Positions 18,612 through 29,240 of a stretch of DNA of 33,541 bases are shown here, in pieces (the stretch's first letter is position 1; each line of letters opens with the position of its first letter). The notes beneath the pieces are model-generated. The model was not told the origin of the DNA. It saw nothing but the letters and a program-made list of their open reading frames with translations, and made no database searches. The DNA is taken from the NCBI GenBank assembly GCA_027492875.1, contig JAPUDV010000092.1:24924-58464 (forward strand). The letters are read 5' to 3'. The translations under genes were made by a program, and so were the position numbers. The DNA is from Candidatus Competibacteraceae bacterium (GTDB lineage: Bacteria > Pseudomonadota > Gammaproteobacteria > Competibacterales > Competibacteraceae).

Positions 18612-20549
18612 TTACTTCACCGCGCGGTTATCGACCAGATCGGTGACCACGTTCGGATCGGCCAGGGTCGAGGTGTCGCCCAGCGCGTCCACTTCGTTGG
18701 CGGCGATCTTGCGCAGAATGCGGCGCATGATCTTGCCGGAACGGGTCTTGGGCAGGCCGGGCGCCCACTGGAGCGCGTCCGGCGAGGCGATGGGGCCGAT
18801 TTCCTTGCGGACGTGGGCGATCAATTCCTTGCGCAGCGCCTCGGTCGGTTCGATGCCGACCTTGAGGGTGACATAGGCATAGATGCCCTGACCCTTGATG
18901 TCGTGCGGGAAGCCGACCACCGCCGCCTCGGCGACCGCCGGATGCAGCACCAGCGCCGACTCGACTTCGGCGGTGCCCATGCGGTGACCGGAAACGTTGA
19001 TAACGTCGTCCACCCGGCCGGTGATCCAGTAGTAGCCGTCCTCGTCGCGGCGGGCGCCGTCGCCGGTGAAGTACAGACCCTTGTACATCGAGAAATAGGT
19101 TTCGATGAAACGCGGATGATCGCCGTACACGGTGCGCATCATCCCCGGCCACGGCCGGGTGATGACCAGGTTGCCGTCGGTGGCGCCTTCCAGGAACTGG
19201 CCCTCGGCATCCACCAGGGCGGGGGTTACGCCGAAGAACGGCCGGGTGGCGGAACCGGGCTTCAGGGCGGTGGCGCCCGGCAGCGGGGTGATCAGAATGC
19301 CGCCGGTTTCGGTCTGCCACCAGGTGTCGACGATCGGGCAGCGGCCATCGCCGACATTGTGGTAGTACCATTCCCAGGCTTCGGGGTTAATCGGCTCGCC
19401 CACGGAGCCCAGCAGGCGCAGCGACTTGCGCGAGGTGGCCTTGACCGGACCTTCGCCCTCGCGCATCAGCGAGCGGATGGCGGTCGGTGCGGTGTAGAAG
19501 ATGTTGACCTGGTGCTTGTCCACCACCTGCCAGAATCGGCCGGCGTCCGGGAAGGTCGGAATGCCTTCGAACATGACGGAGGTGGCGCCGTTGGCCAAGG
19601 GACCGTAAACAATGTAGGAATGGCCGGTGACCCAGCCCACGTCGGCGGTGCACCAGTAGATGTCGCCGTCGTGATAATCGAAGATGTACTTGTGGGTGAT
19701 CGCGGTGTGCAGCAGGTAACCGCCGGTGGTGTGCAGCACGCCCTTGGGCTTGCCGGTGGAGCCGGAGGTGTAGAGGATGAACAACGGGTCCTCGGCGTCC
19801 ATGTGTTCCGGCGGGCAGTCGGCGGACGCGGTGGCCATCACGTCGTGGTACCACACATCGCGGCCTTCGACCCAGGCAACATTGCCGCCGGTGCGTTTGA
19901 CCACCACCATCTTCTGGACGCTGGGCGTGCTCTGCAACGCCTTGTCCGCGTTAGCTTTCATCGGTACTTGGCGCCCGCCGCGCAAACCTTCGTCGGACGT
20001 GATGACCACGTTGCATTCGGCGTCGATGATGCGGTCCTTCAGCGAATCCGGCGAGAAGCCGCCGAACACGATGGAATGGACGGCGCCGATCCGGGTGCAA
20101 GCCAGCATGGCGACCGCGGTTTCGGGGATCATCGGCATGTAGATGCAGACCCGGTCACCTTTTTTGACGCCCAGGCCCTTCAGGGCATTGGCGAACTTAC
20201 AAACATCCTCGTGCAGTTGCTTGTAGGTGATCTTTTTGTCTTCGTTGGGGCTGTCACCCTCCCAGATGATGGCGATTTGGTCGCCACGGGTTGCCAGATG
20301 GCGATCCAGACAGTTATGACTGACGTTGAGCTTGCCGCCTTCGAACCAGCGAATATGTCCCTTGGTGAAATCCCAGTCCAGCACCTTATCCCACGGTTTG
20401 AACCAGGAGAGAAACTGGTCGGCCTGTTCCGCCCAGAACCCTTCTGGATCGTCGACCGAACGCTTGTACATTTCCAGGTACTGGTCGTTGTTGATCCAGG
20501 CATGTGCGGCCACTTCGGCGGGCACTGGATAGACCTTGACTTCAGACAT
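18612..20549 (-). CDS. acs: Acetyl-CoA synthetase (AMP-forming)
   Basis: Acs activates acetate to acetyl-CoA through acetyl-AMP. The 645-aa product has the N-terminal ACS domain, the AMP-binding P-loop [11 protein letters not shown] at 260-270, and the C-terminal catalytic lysine Lys606 in [13 protein letters not shown]. In relatives this lysine is inactivated by reversible acetylation (Pat/CobB). AAGGAG lies 10 bases before the ATG on the minus strand. The stop is followed by a strong terminator. Upstream (same strand) is gluQRS, 90 bases away. A long open frame on the opposite strand is only a codon-bias shadow. Confidence 0.97.
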   Translation of the reverse strand: MSEVKVYPVPAEVAAHAWINNDQYLEMYKRSVDDPEGFWAEQADQFLSWFKPWDKVLDWDFTKGHIRWFEGGKLNVSHNCLDRHLATRGDQIAIIWEGDSPNEDKKITYKQLHEDVCKFANALKGLGVKKGDRVCIYMPMIPETAVAMLACTRIGAVHSIVFGGFSPDSLKDRIIDAECNVVITSDEGLRGGRQVPMKANADKALQSTPSVQKMVVVKRTGGNVAWVEGRDVWYHDVMATASADCPPEHMDAEDPLFILYTSGSTGKPKGVLHTTGGYLLHTAITHKYIFDYHDGDIYWCTADVGWVTGHSYIVYGPLANGATSVMFEGIPTFPDAGRFWQVVDKHQVNIFYTAPTAIRSLMREGEGPVKATSRKSLRLLGSVGEPINPEAWEWYYHNVGDGRCPIVDTWWQTETGGILITPLPGATALKPGSATRPFFGVTPALVDAEGQFLEGATDGNLVITRPWPGMMRTVYGDHPRFIETYFSMYKGLYFTGDGARRDEDGYYWITGRVDDVINVSGHRMGTAEVESALVLHPAVAEAAVVGFPHDIKGQGIYAYVTLKVGIEPTEALRKELIAHVRKEIGPIASPDALQWAPGLPKTRSGKIMRRILRKIAANEVDALGDTSTLADPNVVTDLVDNRAVK

Positions 20550-20639
20550 TATCGTGTTGCTCCTTTGGTAGGGATGGGGTTGTGATATCAGCGGCGACGG
20601 GCGGAGACCGGCGAGCGCCGTGCCTGGAGCCGTTTGATT

Positions 20640-21644
20640 TTATCGCTTTAAGTCTAGAACCTCGGTGGCCTGAGTCAATCCATCCGGTGCGGGTCCGCGC
20701 GCGCGTTGGGAGTCCCAGCGGCGTGGTATCGCCGGCACCCGTTCCAACCGCCAGCAAGCGCGCGCCCAAGCCAGAATCGCCGGCGGTGGCGCTCCGCTCA
20801 GATCGGGTGGTGGGTTTTGGCCGAGAAAATGCAATGCGGCCATGAGCGCCAGCCCCGGTTTGTCGAGGTCGAGCGGCGCCGCTCCGGTTTGCTTGCCGAG
20901 CTTGTGACCGTGCCGGTCGACGGCGACCGGCAGATGAGTATAAAGGGGTGTGGGCAGGCCCAGTAGATTTTGTAGATGGATTTGTCGGGGGGTGGAATCC
21001 AGCAAATCGCTGCCGCGCACGACTTGGGTGATCCCCTGAGCCGCATCGTCCACCACGACCGCCAGTTGGTAGGCGAACAGGCCATCGGCACGACGGATCA
21101 CGAAATCGCCCACCTCCTGGTCCAGACGCTGCTCGTAAGGACCCCGCAGGGCGTCCTGGAACGCCAGCGGCGCGTCGCCGACGCGCAAGCGGATGGTGGC
21201 GGGGCGGCCCGGCTGGCGGATGCCATGGCGGCAGTGGCCGGGGTAAATCGGACTGCCGTCGCGGGCGCGGATGGGGTGGGTCGCCAATTCCTGCCGGGTG
21301 CAAGTGCAGGGATAGGCCAGTCCGGCTCGCAATAACTGTTCCAGCGCTGCCTGATAGCCGTCCCGTCGCTGGCTCTGATACCACACCGATCCGTCCCAGT
21401 GCAGACCGTGGCGGTCCAGGGCGCGCATGATGGCGTCGGCGGCGCCTGGCGCGCTGCGGGGTGTATCCACGTCCTCGATGCGCAACAACCATTCGCCGTC
21501 GCGTCGCCGTACCTCCAGAAAACTGGCGAGCGCGGCGATCAGGGAGCCAAAATGGAGCGGTCCGGTCGGGGACGGCGCGAAACGGCCGCGTACCGGGCAA
21601 CTCCCCGTCGACGGGGAGTCTGCATCAGACAACCGCTGCGGCAT
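20640..21644 (-). CDS. gluQRS: Glutamyl-Q tRNA(Asp) synthetase
   Basis: GluQRS attaches glutamate to the queuosine base in the anticodon of tRNA(Asp). It is a truncated glutamyl-tRNA synthetase without the anticodon-binding domain. The 334-aa product shows RFAPSPTGPLHFGSL with the HIGH-like motif at 31-34. A zinc site follows with Cys113, Cys115, Tyr134 and Cys138, and KLGKQ at 248-252 is the KMSKS-like motif. The start is set at the ATG 37 bases after dksA; it has no clear ribosome site, and the first 15 residues are not family-typical. A perfect 20-bp palindrome lies inside that N-terminal stretch. The dksA-gluQ order is the standard gammaproteobacterial one. Confidence 0.92.
   Translation of the reverse strand: MPQRLSDADSPSTGSCPVRGRFAPSPTGPLHFGSLIAALASFLEVRRRDGEWLLRIEDVDTPRSAPGAADAIMRALDRHGLHWDGSVWYQSQRRDGYQAALEQLLRAGLAYPCTCTRQELATHPIRARDGSPIYPGHCRHGIRQPGRPATIRLRVGDAPLAFQDALRGPYEQRLDQEVGDFVIRRADGLFAYQLAVVVDDAAQGITQVVRGSDLLDSTPRQIHLQNLLGLPTPLYTHLPVAVDRHGHKLGKQTGAAPLDLDKPGLALMAALHFLGQNPPPDLSGAPPPAILAWARACWRLERVPAIPRRWDSQRARGPAPDGLTQATEVLDLKR
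21600..21619. repeat. Perfect 20-bp palindrome in the 5' part of gluQRS
   Basis: The sequence is fully self-complementary around its centre GTCGAC. As RNA it would give an 8-bp stem with a four-base loop. It falls 26-45 bases into gluQRS, before the conserved catalytic motif, and 63-82 bases after the dksA stop. It has no T-run, so it is not a standard terminator. Confidence 0.85.
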
Positions 21645-21681
21645 GAGCGAAATGCGGGACCGACCGGGCGATGCCGCGCGG

Positions 21682-22107
21682 CTACCCCTGTTTCTCGCGG
21701 ATTTCTTCCAGCATCTTGCAGTCGATGCATAAAGTGGCGGTCGGACGGGCCTGCATGCGCGGCAGCCCGATCTCCACGCCGCAGGCCTCGCAATAGCCGT
21801 AATCACCGCTTTCAATCTGGGCCAGGGCCTCGTTGATTTTCTTGAGCAGCTTGCGCTCCCGATCACGCGTGCGCAGCTCCAGGCTAAATTCCTCTTCCTG
21901 CGTGGCGCGGTCGTTGGGATCGGGGAAAGCGGTGGACTCGTCCCGCATGTGGTTGACCGTGCGGTTCACCTCATCCAGCAGGCCTTGCTTCCAGTCTTGC
22001 AGGATTTGGCGGAAGTAAGCCCGTTGGACGTCGCCCATGTAGGCCTCGTCTTCGGCGGGTTGGTGGAACACCGGCGCTCCCTGCGCGATCGGATTGGTAG
22101 CGACCAT
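21682..22107 (-). CDS. dksA: DksA, RNA polymerase-binding transcription factor
   Basis: DksA enters the secondary channel of RNA polymerase and, with ppGpp, represses rRNA promoters and activates amino-acid promoters in the stringent response. The 141-aa protein has the coiled-coil with tip acidic residues Asp63 and Asp66 in FPDPNDRA. The zinc finger is formed by Cys106, Cys109, Cys127 and Cys130. It closely matches E. coli DksA ('QEEEFSLELRTRDRERKL', 'PTATLCIDCK'). A frame extends upstream to 22239, but ATG 22107 has a perfect AGGAGG 8 bases before it and gives a normal N-terminus. Confidence 0.97.
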   Translation of the reverse strand: MVATNPIAQGAPVFHQPAEDEAYMGDVQRAYFRQILQDWKQGLLDEVNRTVNHMRDESTAFPDPNDRATQEEEFSLELRTRDRERKLLKKINEALAQIESGDYGYCEACGVEIGLPRMQARPTATLCIDCKMLEEIREKQG

Positions 22108-22577
22108 CGCGATTTCCTCCTGAATGAAACCAGACCGGCGCGGCGGGAGCAGACGTGAGCGCTCTTCGCCACGATGCTGACACCGGCGACTCGCGATGCC
22201 ATCGGCTAAAAATGTACAGCAGCCTTGTGGCCATGGCAAAAGTTATGAACGAAATGCCTGCTGTCGGTCGCGGGGCGCGGGGCGCGGGGGTGATCGCGCG
22301 GGTTCGACCGTGCTTACAGGGAAATGAATTAAAACAACTAATCGCAGGTTTATCCGCACCTGTGCCATCGTTATAATCACGGTTCCCTTAAAATCACCCA
22401 CACTGCTGGATACCCACCATGGCTTTCCGTCCGGCGCGTCCCGTCGTTCACCGCCGGCACGGTCCGGCGGGAGCGCGCCGCGCGGCCTGCCCGCATCTAT
22501 ACCCTGCACTCCAGGAAAAACTGCCCCAATAAGATCTCATGGGGTTCCTTACAATATCGGGGATTTGACGACCATCA
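22108..22577. other. 470-base divergent gap between dksA and sucA
   Basis: The gap holds the dksA ribosome site, three near-tandem GGGGCGC copies at about 22272-22292, an AT-rich stretch with a promoter-like element, and a 37-codon ORF (22419-22532, +) rich in Arg and Pro with no recognisable motif. No RNA gene was recognised. Most likely it carries the two divergent promoter regions. Confidence 0.6.
22349..22377 (+). promoter_or_regulatory. Probable sigma-70 promoter for sucA
   Basis: A perfect -10 TATAAT is at 22372-22377, with a partial -35 (TTTATC) exactly 17 bases upstream, in an AT-rich part of an otherwise GC-rich gap. The sucA start is 200 bases downstream, so a long leader is implied. 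Start site and regulators are not evident. Confidence 0.45.
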
Positions 22578-25409
22578 ATGAGCACATTTATCGAGCAGTT
22601 TCGCCAAAGTTCACCCCTGTTTGGCGGTAACGCGGCGTTCATCGAGGAACTGTACGAAAGCTTCCTGAGCGATCCGGAATCGGTCAGCGAAAACTGGCGG
22701 CAGTATTTCCGCAACCTGCAATCGCAGACTCAGGGCGCCCGCGACGTCGCGCACGGCCCGATCCGCGATTCCTTCGCCCGGCTGGCGTTGCAGCCACGAG
22801 CCGGCGTGGGGCGTGCGCAGGCGTTCAGCCCCGCCGCCGCCGAAAAGCAGGCTTCGGTGCTGCGCATTATCAACGCCTATCGCAACCGCGGCCACAAGGC
22901 GGCCAATCTCGACCCGTTGCGTCTGCGCGACCGGCCACCGGTACCGGAACTGGAGCCCGGCTACCATGGCCTGAGCGAGGCCGACATGGGCGCACTGTTC
23001 AACACCGGCTCGCTGGTGGCGCCCTCGCAGTGGTCGTTGCGCGAGATTCTCGACCTGATCCGCGATGCGTACGTCGGCACCGTCGGGTCCGAATACATGC
23101 ACATCAACGACACCGCCGAGAAGCGCTGGATTCAGAAGCGGCTGGAGGGGCAGCGCGCCCGGCTCGATCTCGACGCCGGGGAACGCCGGGCGCTACTGCG
23201 CTGGCTGGTGGCCGCCGAAGGACTGGAGCGTTACCTGCACACCCGCTACGTCGGCCAGAAGCGCTTCTCGCTGGAAGGCGGCGATAGCCTGATCCCGATG
23301 ATGGACGAGATCATCCAACTGGCCGGCGCCCAGGGTGTGCGGGAGATCGTGATCGGCATGGCCCATCGCGGTCGCCTCAACGTGTTGGTCAACATCATCG
23401 GCAAGGCCCCCAGCGAACTGTTCGAGGAGTTCGAGGGCAAGCGGCGAGTGGCCGAAAGCAGCACCGGCGATGTCAAGTACCACATGGGGTTCTCCTCGGA
23501 TGTCGAAACGCCCGGTGGCACGGTGCATTTGGCCCTGGCCTTCAACCCCTCGCACCTGGAAATCGCCAATCCGGTGGTCGAGGGCTCGGTGCGCGCCCGC
23601 ATGGAGCGTCGTCGCCCGCCCGGCGCGGAATTCCCGCCCCTGAACGCCGTGATGCCACTGTTGATCCACGGCGACGCCGCTTTCGCCGGCCAGGGCGTCA
23701 ATATGGAAACGCTCCAGTTCTCGCAGGTGCGCGGCTACCGCACCGGCGGCACCGTGCACATCGTCATCAACAACCAGATCGGCTTTACCACCAGCAACCC
23801 GTTGGATACCCGCTCGGCGCTGTACTGCACCGATGTAGCCAAGATGGTGCAGGCGCCAATCTTTCATGTGAACGGTGATGATCCGGAGGCGGTGCTGTTC
23901 GTGACCCGGCTGGCGCTCGAGTATCGGATGACCTTCAATAAGGATGTCGTCATCGACATGATCTGCTACCGCCGGCTGGGCCACAACGAGGCCGACGAAC
24001 CGGCCGCCACTCAGCCGATGATGTACAAGAAGATCCGGGCGCGCAAAACCACGGCCACCCTGTATGCCGAGAAACTGATTGCCGAAGGCGTGATCGCCGA
24101 GGCCGAATTTCACGACATGCAGAGCAAGTACCGCGACGACCTCGACGCTGGCCAGCAGGTGTCGCGACCGACGCAGCCCCACGTCAAGGGACCTTATTCC
24201 ATCGACTGGTCGGCATTCAAAAACGAGGACTGGAGCCTCCCGGTCGACACCGCCGTGCCGCTGGAGACGCTCCGCGAGTTGTCCGAGCGGCTGCTGAAAG
24301 TGCCGGAAGGGCTTGAGATGCACTCGCGCGTGGCCAAGATCATGGACGACCGCCGCAAGATGGCCGCCGGCGCCCTGCCGCTGGATTGGGGTTTCGCCGA
24401 GAATCTGGCCTACGCCACCCTGCTCAAGCAAGGCTATCAGGTGCGCATTTCCGGCCAGGATTGTGGCCGGGGCACCTTTTTCCACCGCCACTCGGTACTG
24501 CACAATCAGAAGGACGGCAGCAGTTACACGCCGCTGGCCAACCTGTATCCCGGCCAGCCGACCTTTTTCGTGATCGATTCTATCCTGTCCGAGGAGGCGG
24601 TGCTGGGCTTCGAATACGGCTACAGCACCGCCGAACCCAACGGGCTGGTGATCTGGGAGGGCCAGTTCGGCGATTTCGCCAACGGCGCGCAGGTGGTGAT
24701 CGATCAGTTCATTTCTTCCGGCCAAACCAAGTGGGGGCGGCTGTGTGGCCTGGTGATGTTGCTGCCGCACGGTTTCGAGGGCCAGGGTCCCGAGCACTCC
24801 TCGGCCCGGCTGGAGCGCTATCTGCAATTGTGCGCCGAGAACAACATGCAGGTGGTGGTGCCGTCGACGCCGGCCCAGTGCTTTCACATGTTGCGCCGGC
24901 AAATGTTGCGCCCGTTCCGCAAGCCGCTGATCGTGATGAGCCCCAAGAGTTTGTTGCGGCACCGACTGGCGGTGAACAGCCTGGAGGACCTGACCGAGGG
25001 CTGTTTCCAGGAGATCATCGGTGAGATCGATCCCCACGATCCGCCGCAGGTCACCCGGCTGGTGTTCTGCAGCGGCAAGGTCTATTACGATTTGCTGGAA
25101 GCGCGCCGCGAGCGGAAGCTGGAGCATGTCGTCATCATCCGCATCGAACAGCTCTATCCGTTCCCGCAGGCGCCCTACAGTCAGCAACTGGAGCGTTACC
25201 CCAACGTCACCGACATCGTCTGGTGTCAGGAAGAGCCCAAGAACCAAGGCGCCTGGTATCAAAGCTTGCATCATTTGGAGCGGGGCCTGCATCCGGGCCA
25301 GAAGCTCCATTACGCGGGTCGCGAACCTTCGGCATCGCCGGCGGTGGGTTACTACAGCGTCCACGTCGAACAGCAGCAAACGCTCGTCAACCAGGCCCTG
25401 GGCCAGTAA
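22578..25409 (+). CDS. sucA: 2-Oxoglutarate dehydrogenase E1 component
   Basis: E1 is the thiamine-diphosphate enzyme that decarboxylates 2-oxoglutarate and transfers the succinyl group to the lipoyl arm of E2 (TCA cycle). The 943-aa protein begins with the E2-binding N-terminal segment (FGGNAAFIEELYESFLSDPESVS). The thiamine/Mg region starts at residue 433 with GDDPEAVLFVTRLALEY and runs on to YRRLGHNEADEP. The transketolase pyrimidine-binding part ('GQDCGRGTFFHRHSVLHNQ') and the C-terminal domain are complete. No sdh genes precede it, unlike in E. coli. sucB starts 49 bases downstream. Confidence 0.97.
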   Translation: MSTFIEQFRQSSPLFGGNAAFIEELYESFLSDPESVSENWRQYFRNLQSQTQGARDVAHGPIRDSFARLALQPRAGVGRAQAFSPAAAEKQASVLRIINAYRNRGHKAANLDPLRLRDRPPVPELEPGYHGLSEADMGALFNTGSLVAPSQWSLREILDLIRDAYVGTVGSEYMHINDTAEKRWIQKRLEGQRARLDLDAGERRALLRWLVAAEGLERYLHTRYVGQKRFSLEGGDSLIPMMDEIIQLAGAQGVREIVIGMAHRGRLNVLVNIIGKAPSELFEEFEGKRRVAESSTGDVKYHMGFSSDVETPGGTVHLALAFNPSHLEIANPVVEGSVRARMERRRPPGAEFPPLNAVMPLLIHGDAAFAGQGVNMETLQFSQVRGYRTGGTVHIVINNQIGFTTSNPLDTRSALYCTDVAKMVQAPIFHVNGDDPEAVLFVTRLALEYRMTFNKDVVIDMICYRRLGHNEADEPAATQPMMYKKIRARKTTATLYAEKLIAEGVIAEAEFHDMQSKYRDDLDAGQQVSRPTQPHVKGPYSIDWSAFKNEDWSLPVDTAVPLETLRELSERLLKVPEGLEMHSRVAKIMDDRRKMAAGALPLDWGFAENLAYATLLKQGYQVRISGQDCGRGTFFHRHSVLHNQKDGSSYTPLANLYPGQPTFFVIDSILSEEAVLGFEYGYSTAEPNGLVIWEGQFGDFANGAQVVIDQFISSGQTKWGRLCGLVMLLPHGFEGQGPEHSSARLERYLQLCAENNMQVVVPSTPAQCFHMLRRQMLRPFRKPLIVMSPKSLLRHRLAVNSLEDLTEGCFQEIIGEIDPHDPPQVTRLVFCSGKVYYDLLEARRERKLEHVVIIRIEQLYPFPQAPYSQQLERYPNVTDIVWCQEEPKNQGAWYQSLHHLERGLHPGQKLHYAGREPSASPAVGYYSVHVEQQQTLVNQALGQ

Positions 25410-25458
25410 CCACCGTGGCTTAGGCTAAAAACCCCGGAATCCAAGGGAAACAAATACA

Positions 25459-26745
25459 ATGACCCTAGAAGTAAAAGTCCCCACTCTGCCTGAATCCGTC
25501 TCCGACGGCACGTTGGTCAACTGGAAGAAACAACCGGGTCAACCGGTACGGCGGGGTGAGAACCTCGTGGATTTGGAGACCGATAAGGTCGTGCTGGACA
25601 TTCCCGCCCCGGCGGATGGCGTGCTCGGTCAGATCCTGCGGCGGGAAGGCGACATCGTGACCACCGGTGAGGTGATCGCCACGATGGAAGAAGGCGCCGT
25701 CCAAGCGGTGGCCGAAGCACCCGTTACCCCGGCTCCGGCCGCCACCCCCGCCGCCCCCGCCGCCCCGGCGCACGCGGCAACAGCGGCAGTGGATCTGGAA
25801 GGTTTGAGCCCGGCAGTGCGCCGCTTGGCCGCCGAGCAGGGACTCGATGTCGGCAAGATTGCGGGCAGCGGGCGCGGCGGCCGCGTGACCAAGGCCGACG
25901 TGCTGGCCTACATCGAGGCGCAGAAGCAGGGCCGGCCAGCCCCCGTCGCCGCGCCGGTTTCCGCGCCGGTTTCCGCGCCGGTTTCCGCGCCGGTTTCCGC
26001 GCCGGTTTCCGCATCGGCCGCGCCGCTGCCGCCCGACGCCCTCGGTCGGCTGGAGCAGCGCGTGCCGATGACCCGGCTGCGCGCCCGCATCGCCGAGCGG
26101 CTGCTGATGGCCAAGAACAGCACCGCCATGTTGACGACTTTCAACGAAATCAATATGAAGCCGGTGATGGATCTGCGCAGCCGCTACAAGGATCAGTTCG
26201 AAAAAACCCACAATGTTCGCTTGGGCTTCATGGGTTTCTTCGTCAAGGCGGTGATCGAGGCGCTCAAGCGCTATCCAGCGGTGAACGGTTCGATCGACGG
26301 CAACGACATCGTTTATCACGGTTACTACGACATCGGTATCGCGGTGTCCTCGCCGCGCGGCCTGGTGGTGCCGATCCTGCGCGATGTCGACCAGATGAGC
26401 CTGGCCGATATCGAGAAAGCGATCGGCGAGTTTGGCCAGAAGGCGAAAGAAGGGACCTTGACCGTCGAGGACATGACCGGTGGCACCTTCACCATCACCA
26501 ACGGCGGCGTGTTTGGCTCGCTGATGTCCACGCCGATCCTCAACCCGCCGCAGAGCGGCATCCTCGGCATGCACGCCACCAAGGACCGGCCGGTGGCGGA
26601 GAACGGTCAGGTCGTGATCCGGCCGATGATGTACGTGGCCCACTCCTACGATCACCGCATCATCGACGGGCGCGAAGCCGTGACCTTCCTGGTCACCGTC
26701 AAGGAATGCATCGAGGATCCGGCCCGGCTGGTCCTGAACGTCTGA
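25459..26745 (+). CDS. sucB: Dihydrolipoyl succinyltransferase (2-oxoglutarate dehydrogenase E2)
   Basis: E2 forms the core of the complex and transfers succinyl to CoA. The 428-aa protein has one lipoyl domain with the lipoylated Lys43 in [13 protein letters not shown]. An Ala/Pro linker follows, then an E3/E1-binding domain near residues 115-152 ([20 protein letters not shown]). A second linker is made of five copies of Ala-Pro-Val-Ser. The catalytic domain has the motif DHRIIDG with His399 and Asp403. The Ala-Pro-Val-Ser linker is encoded by an exact 12-bp tandem repeat, likely variable in copy number. The lpdA gene is 102 bases downstream behind a repeat-rich gap. Confidence 0.96.
   Translation: MTLEVKVPTLPESVSDGTLVNWKKQPGQPVRRGENLVDLETDKVVLDIPAPADGVLGQILRREGDIVTTGEVIATMEEGAVQAVAEAPVTPAPAATPAAPAAPAHAATAAVDLEGLSPAVRRLAAEQGLDVGKIAGSGRGGRVTKADVLAYIEAQKQGRPAPVAAPVSAPVSAPVSAPVSAPVSASAAPLPPDALGRLEQRVPMTRLRARIAERLLMAKNSTAMLTTFNEINMKPVMDLRSRYKDQFEKTHNVRLGFMGFFVKAVIEALKRYPAVNGSIDGNDIVYHGYYDIGIAVSSPRGLVVPILRDVDQMSLADIEKAIGEFGQKAKEGTLTVEDMTGGTFTITNGGVFGSLMSTPILNPPQSGILGMHATKDRPVAENGQVVIRPMMYVAHSYDHRIIDGREAVTFLVTVKECIEDPARLVLNV
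25951..26010 (+). repeat. Five exact 12-bp tandem repeats in the sucB linker
   Basis: The unit GCGCCGGTTTCC is repeated five times without a mismatch and encodes Ala-Pro-Val-Ser each time. It forms the flexible linker between the E3-binding and catalytic domains. Exact nucleotide identity suggests recent expansion by slippage. Confidence 0.95.
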
Positions 26746-28281
<1,536 letters not shown>

Positions 28282-28298
28282 GTTTTTGCGGGAGTCGG

Positions 28299-28329
28299 AA
28301 AAAAGGGCGCGCATATCGCGCCCTTTTTT
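28299..28329 (+). terminator. Rho-independent terminator of the sucAB-lpdA operon
   Basis: A perfect 13-bp inverted repeat (A6-GGGCGCG / CGCGCCC-T6) closes a 5-base loop, with the T-run forming part of the right arm. It starts 18 bases after the lpdA stop. Because the stem carries A-runs and T-runs on both sides it could also act in reverse. Confidence 0.93.
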
Positions 28330-28427
28330 GTCGTGCCGTAGAAAGTCGAGGCGGCTTCTCCGGTTCAGCCGGCCTGTCGATCTGGCAGGGTTTTGTTTTT
28401 CTTACAGGAGGGATGCTGTTAAGATTT

Positions 28428-28454
28428 ACAACAAGAAGTGTTGTTTTGACAACA
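28428..28454. promoter_or_regulatory. Operator-like triple half-site upstream of the SDR gene
   Basis: Three half-sites alternate in orientation: ACAACA (28428-28433), TGTTGT (28439-28444) and ACAACA (28449-28454), with 5- and 4-base spacers. They lie 27-53 bases before the SDR start in an AT-rich stretch. A TTGACA is embedded in the third site, and a TAAGAT at 28420-28425 could be a -10 just upstream. The pattern suggests repressor binding (TetR- or MarR-like); the regulator is not in the window. Confidence 0.5.
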
Positions 28455-28480
28455 AATAGGTTGGACTGGAGAAGATCATC

Positions 28481-29218
28481 ATGCTAACCGGTAAAAATGC
28501 CTCGCCCGTGGCGGTGGTGACGGGCGCCAACCGTGGGTTGGGTTTGGAGACGGCCCGTCAACTGGCCCGGCGCGGCTTCCGCGTGCTTCTCACCAGTCGC
28601 AACGCGGGCAAGGGCGAAATGGCTCTGGAAAAATTGTTGGCCGAGGGGCTGGACGTGCTGTTTCAGCCGCTGGACGTCACTGCGGAAAGCAGCGTCGCCG
28701 AGCTGGGCGCGTTCATTCACAGCCGGTGCGGCCGGGTCGATGTGCTGGTCAACAACGCCGGGGTTTTTCTCGACAGCCACGGTTCGGAAGACGCGGGCAA
28801 CACCAGCGTGTTCAACGCCAGCCTGGAAACCCTGACGGCCACGCTGAGAACCAACCTGTACGGCCCGCTGCTGCTGGCGCAGGAGCTGGCGCCGCTGATG
28901 AAGCAGCATCATTACGGCCGCATCGTCAACGTCTCCAGCGGCATGGGTCAGCTGAGCGAGATGGAAGGCAAATCGCCGGCCTACCGGATTTCCAAGACCG
29001 CGCTGAACGCGCTAACGCGCATCCTGGCGGCCGAGACCCAGGGTTATAACATCCTGGTCAATTCGGTCTGTCCGGGCTGGGTGCGCACCGACATAGGCGG
29101 TCCCAACGCCGAGCGGACGGTGGAGGAGGGGGCCACCGGCATCGTTTGGGCCGCCACCCTGCCGGATGATGGACCGACCGGCGGTTTCTTCCGGGACGGT
29201 CGGCCGATTCCCTGGTAG
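28481..29218 (+). CDS. Short-chain dehydrogenase/reductase (carbonyl reductase-like)
   Basis: This is an NAD(P)-dependent oxidoreductase of the classical SDR type, 245 aa. The cofactor motif is TGANRGLG at 14-21, with Arg40 placed to favour NADPH. NNAG is at 91-94, and the catalytic residues are Ser152/Ser153, Tyr168 and Lys172 (YRISK). The product resembles carbonyl reductases that detoxify aldehydes or quinones, but the substrate cannot be read from sequence. Operator-like repeats lie just upstream, so expression is probably inducible. It converges on the HAD gene with a 22-base gap. Confidence 0.9.
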   Translation: MLTGKNASPVAVVTGANRGLGLETARQLARRGFRVLLTSRNAGKGEMALEKLLAEGLDVLFQPLDVTAESSVAELGAFIHSRCGRVDVLVNNAGVFLDSHGSEDAGNTSVFNASLETLTATLRTNLYGPLLLAQELAPLMKQHHYGRIVNVSSGMGQLSEMEGKSPAYRISKTALNALTRILAAETQGYNILVNSVCPGWVRTDIGGPNAERTVEEGATGIVWAATLPDDGPTGGFFRDGRPIPW

Positions 29219-29240
29219 GCGACACGGCACTTTGCGGTAT

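Noticed and set aside
18576-20585. 669-codon open frame on the plus strand opposite acs
   Set aside because: Its register mirrors the codon bias of acs, its protein is His/Gly/Asp-rich with no family motif, and acs has full conserved motifs. It is an antisense shadow.
22419-22532. 37-codon ORF upstream of sucA as a leader peptide gene
   Set aside because: There is no good ribosome site, no run of regulatory codons and an Arg/Pro-rich composition typical of chance GC-rich frames.
23193-25379. 728-codon minus-strand open frame opposite sucA
   Set aside because: Same reason: low-complexity antisense composition over a complete E1 gene.
25951-26010. Tandem repeats as a CRISPR array
   Set aside because: Units are 12 bp with no spacers and are in frame within sucB.
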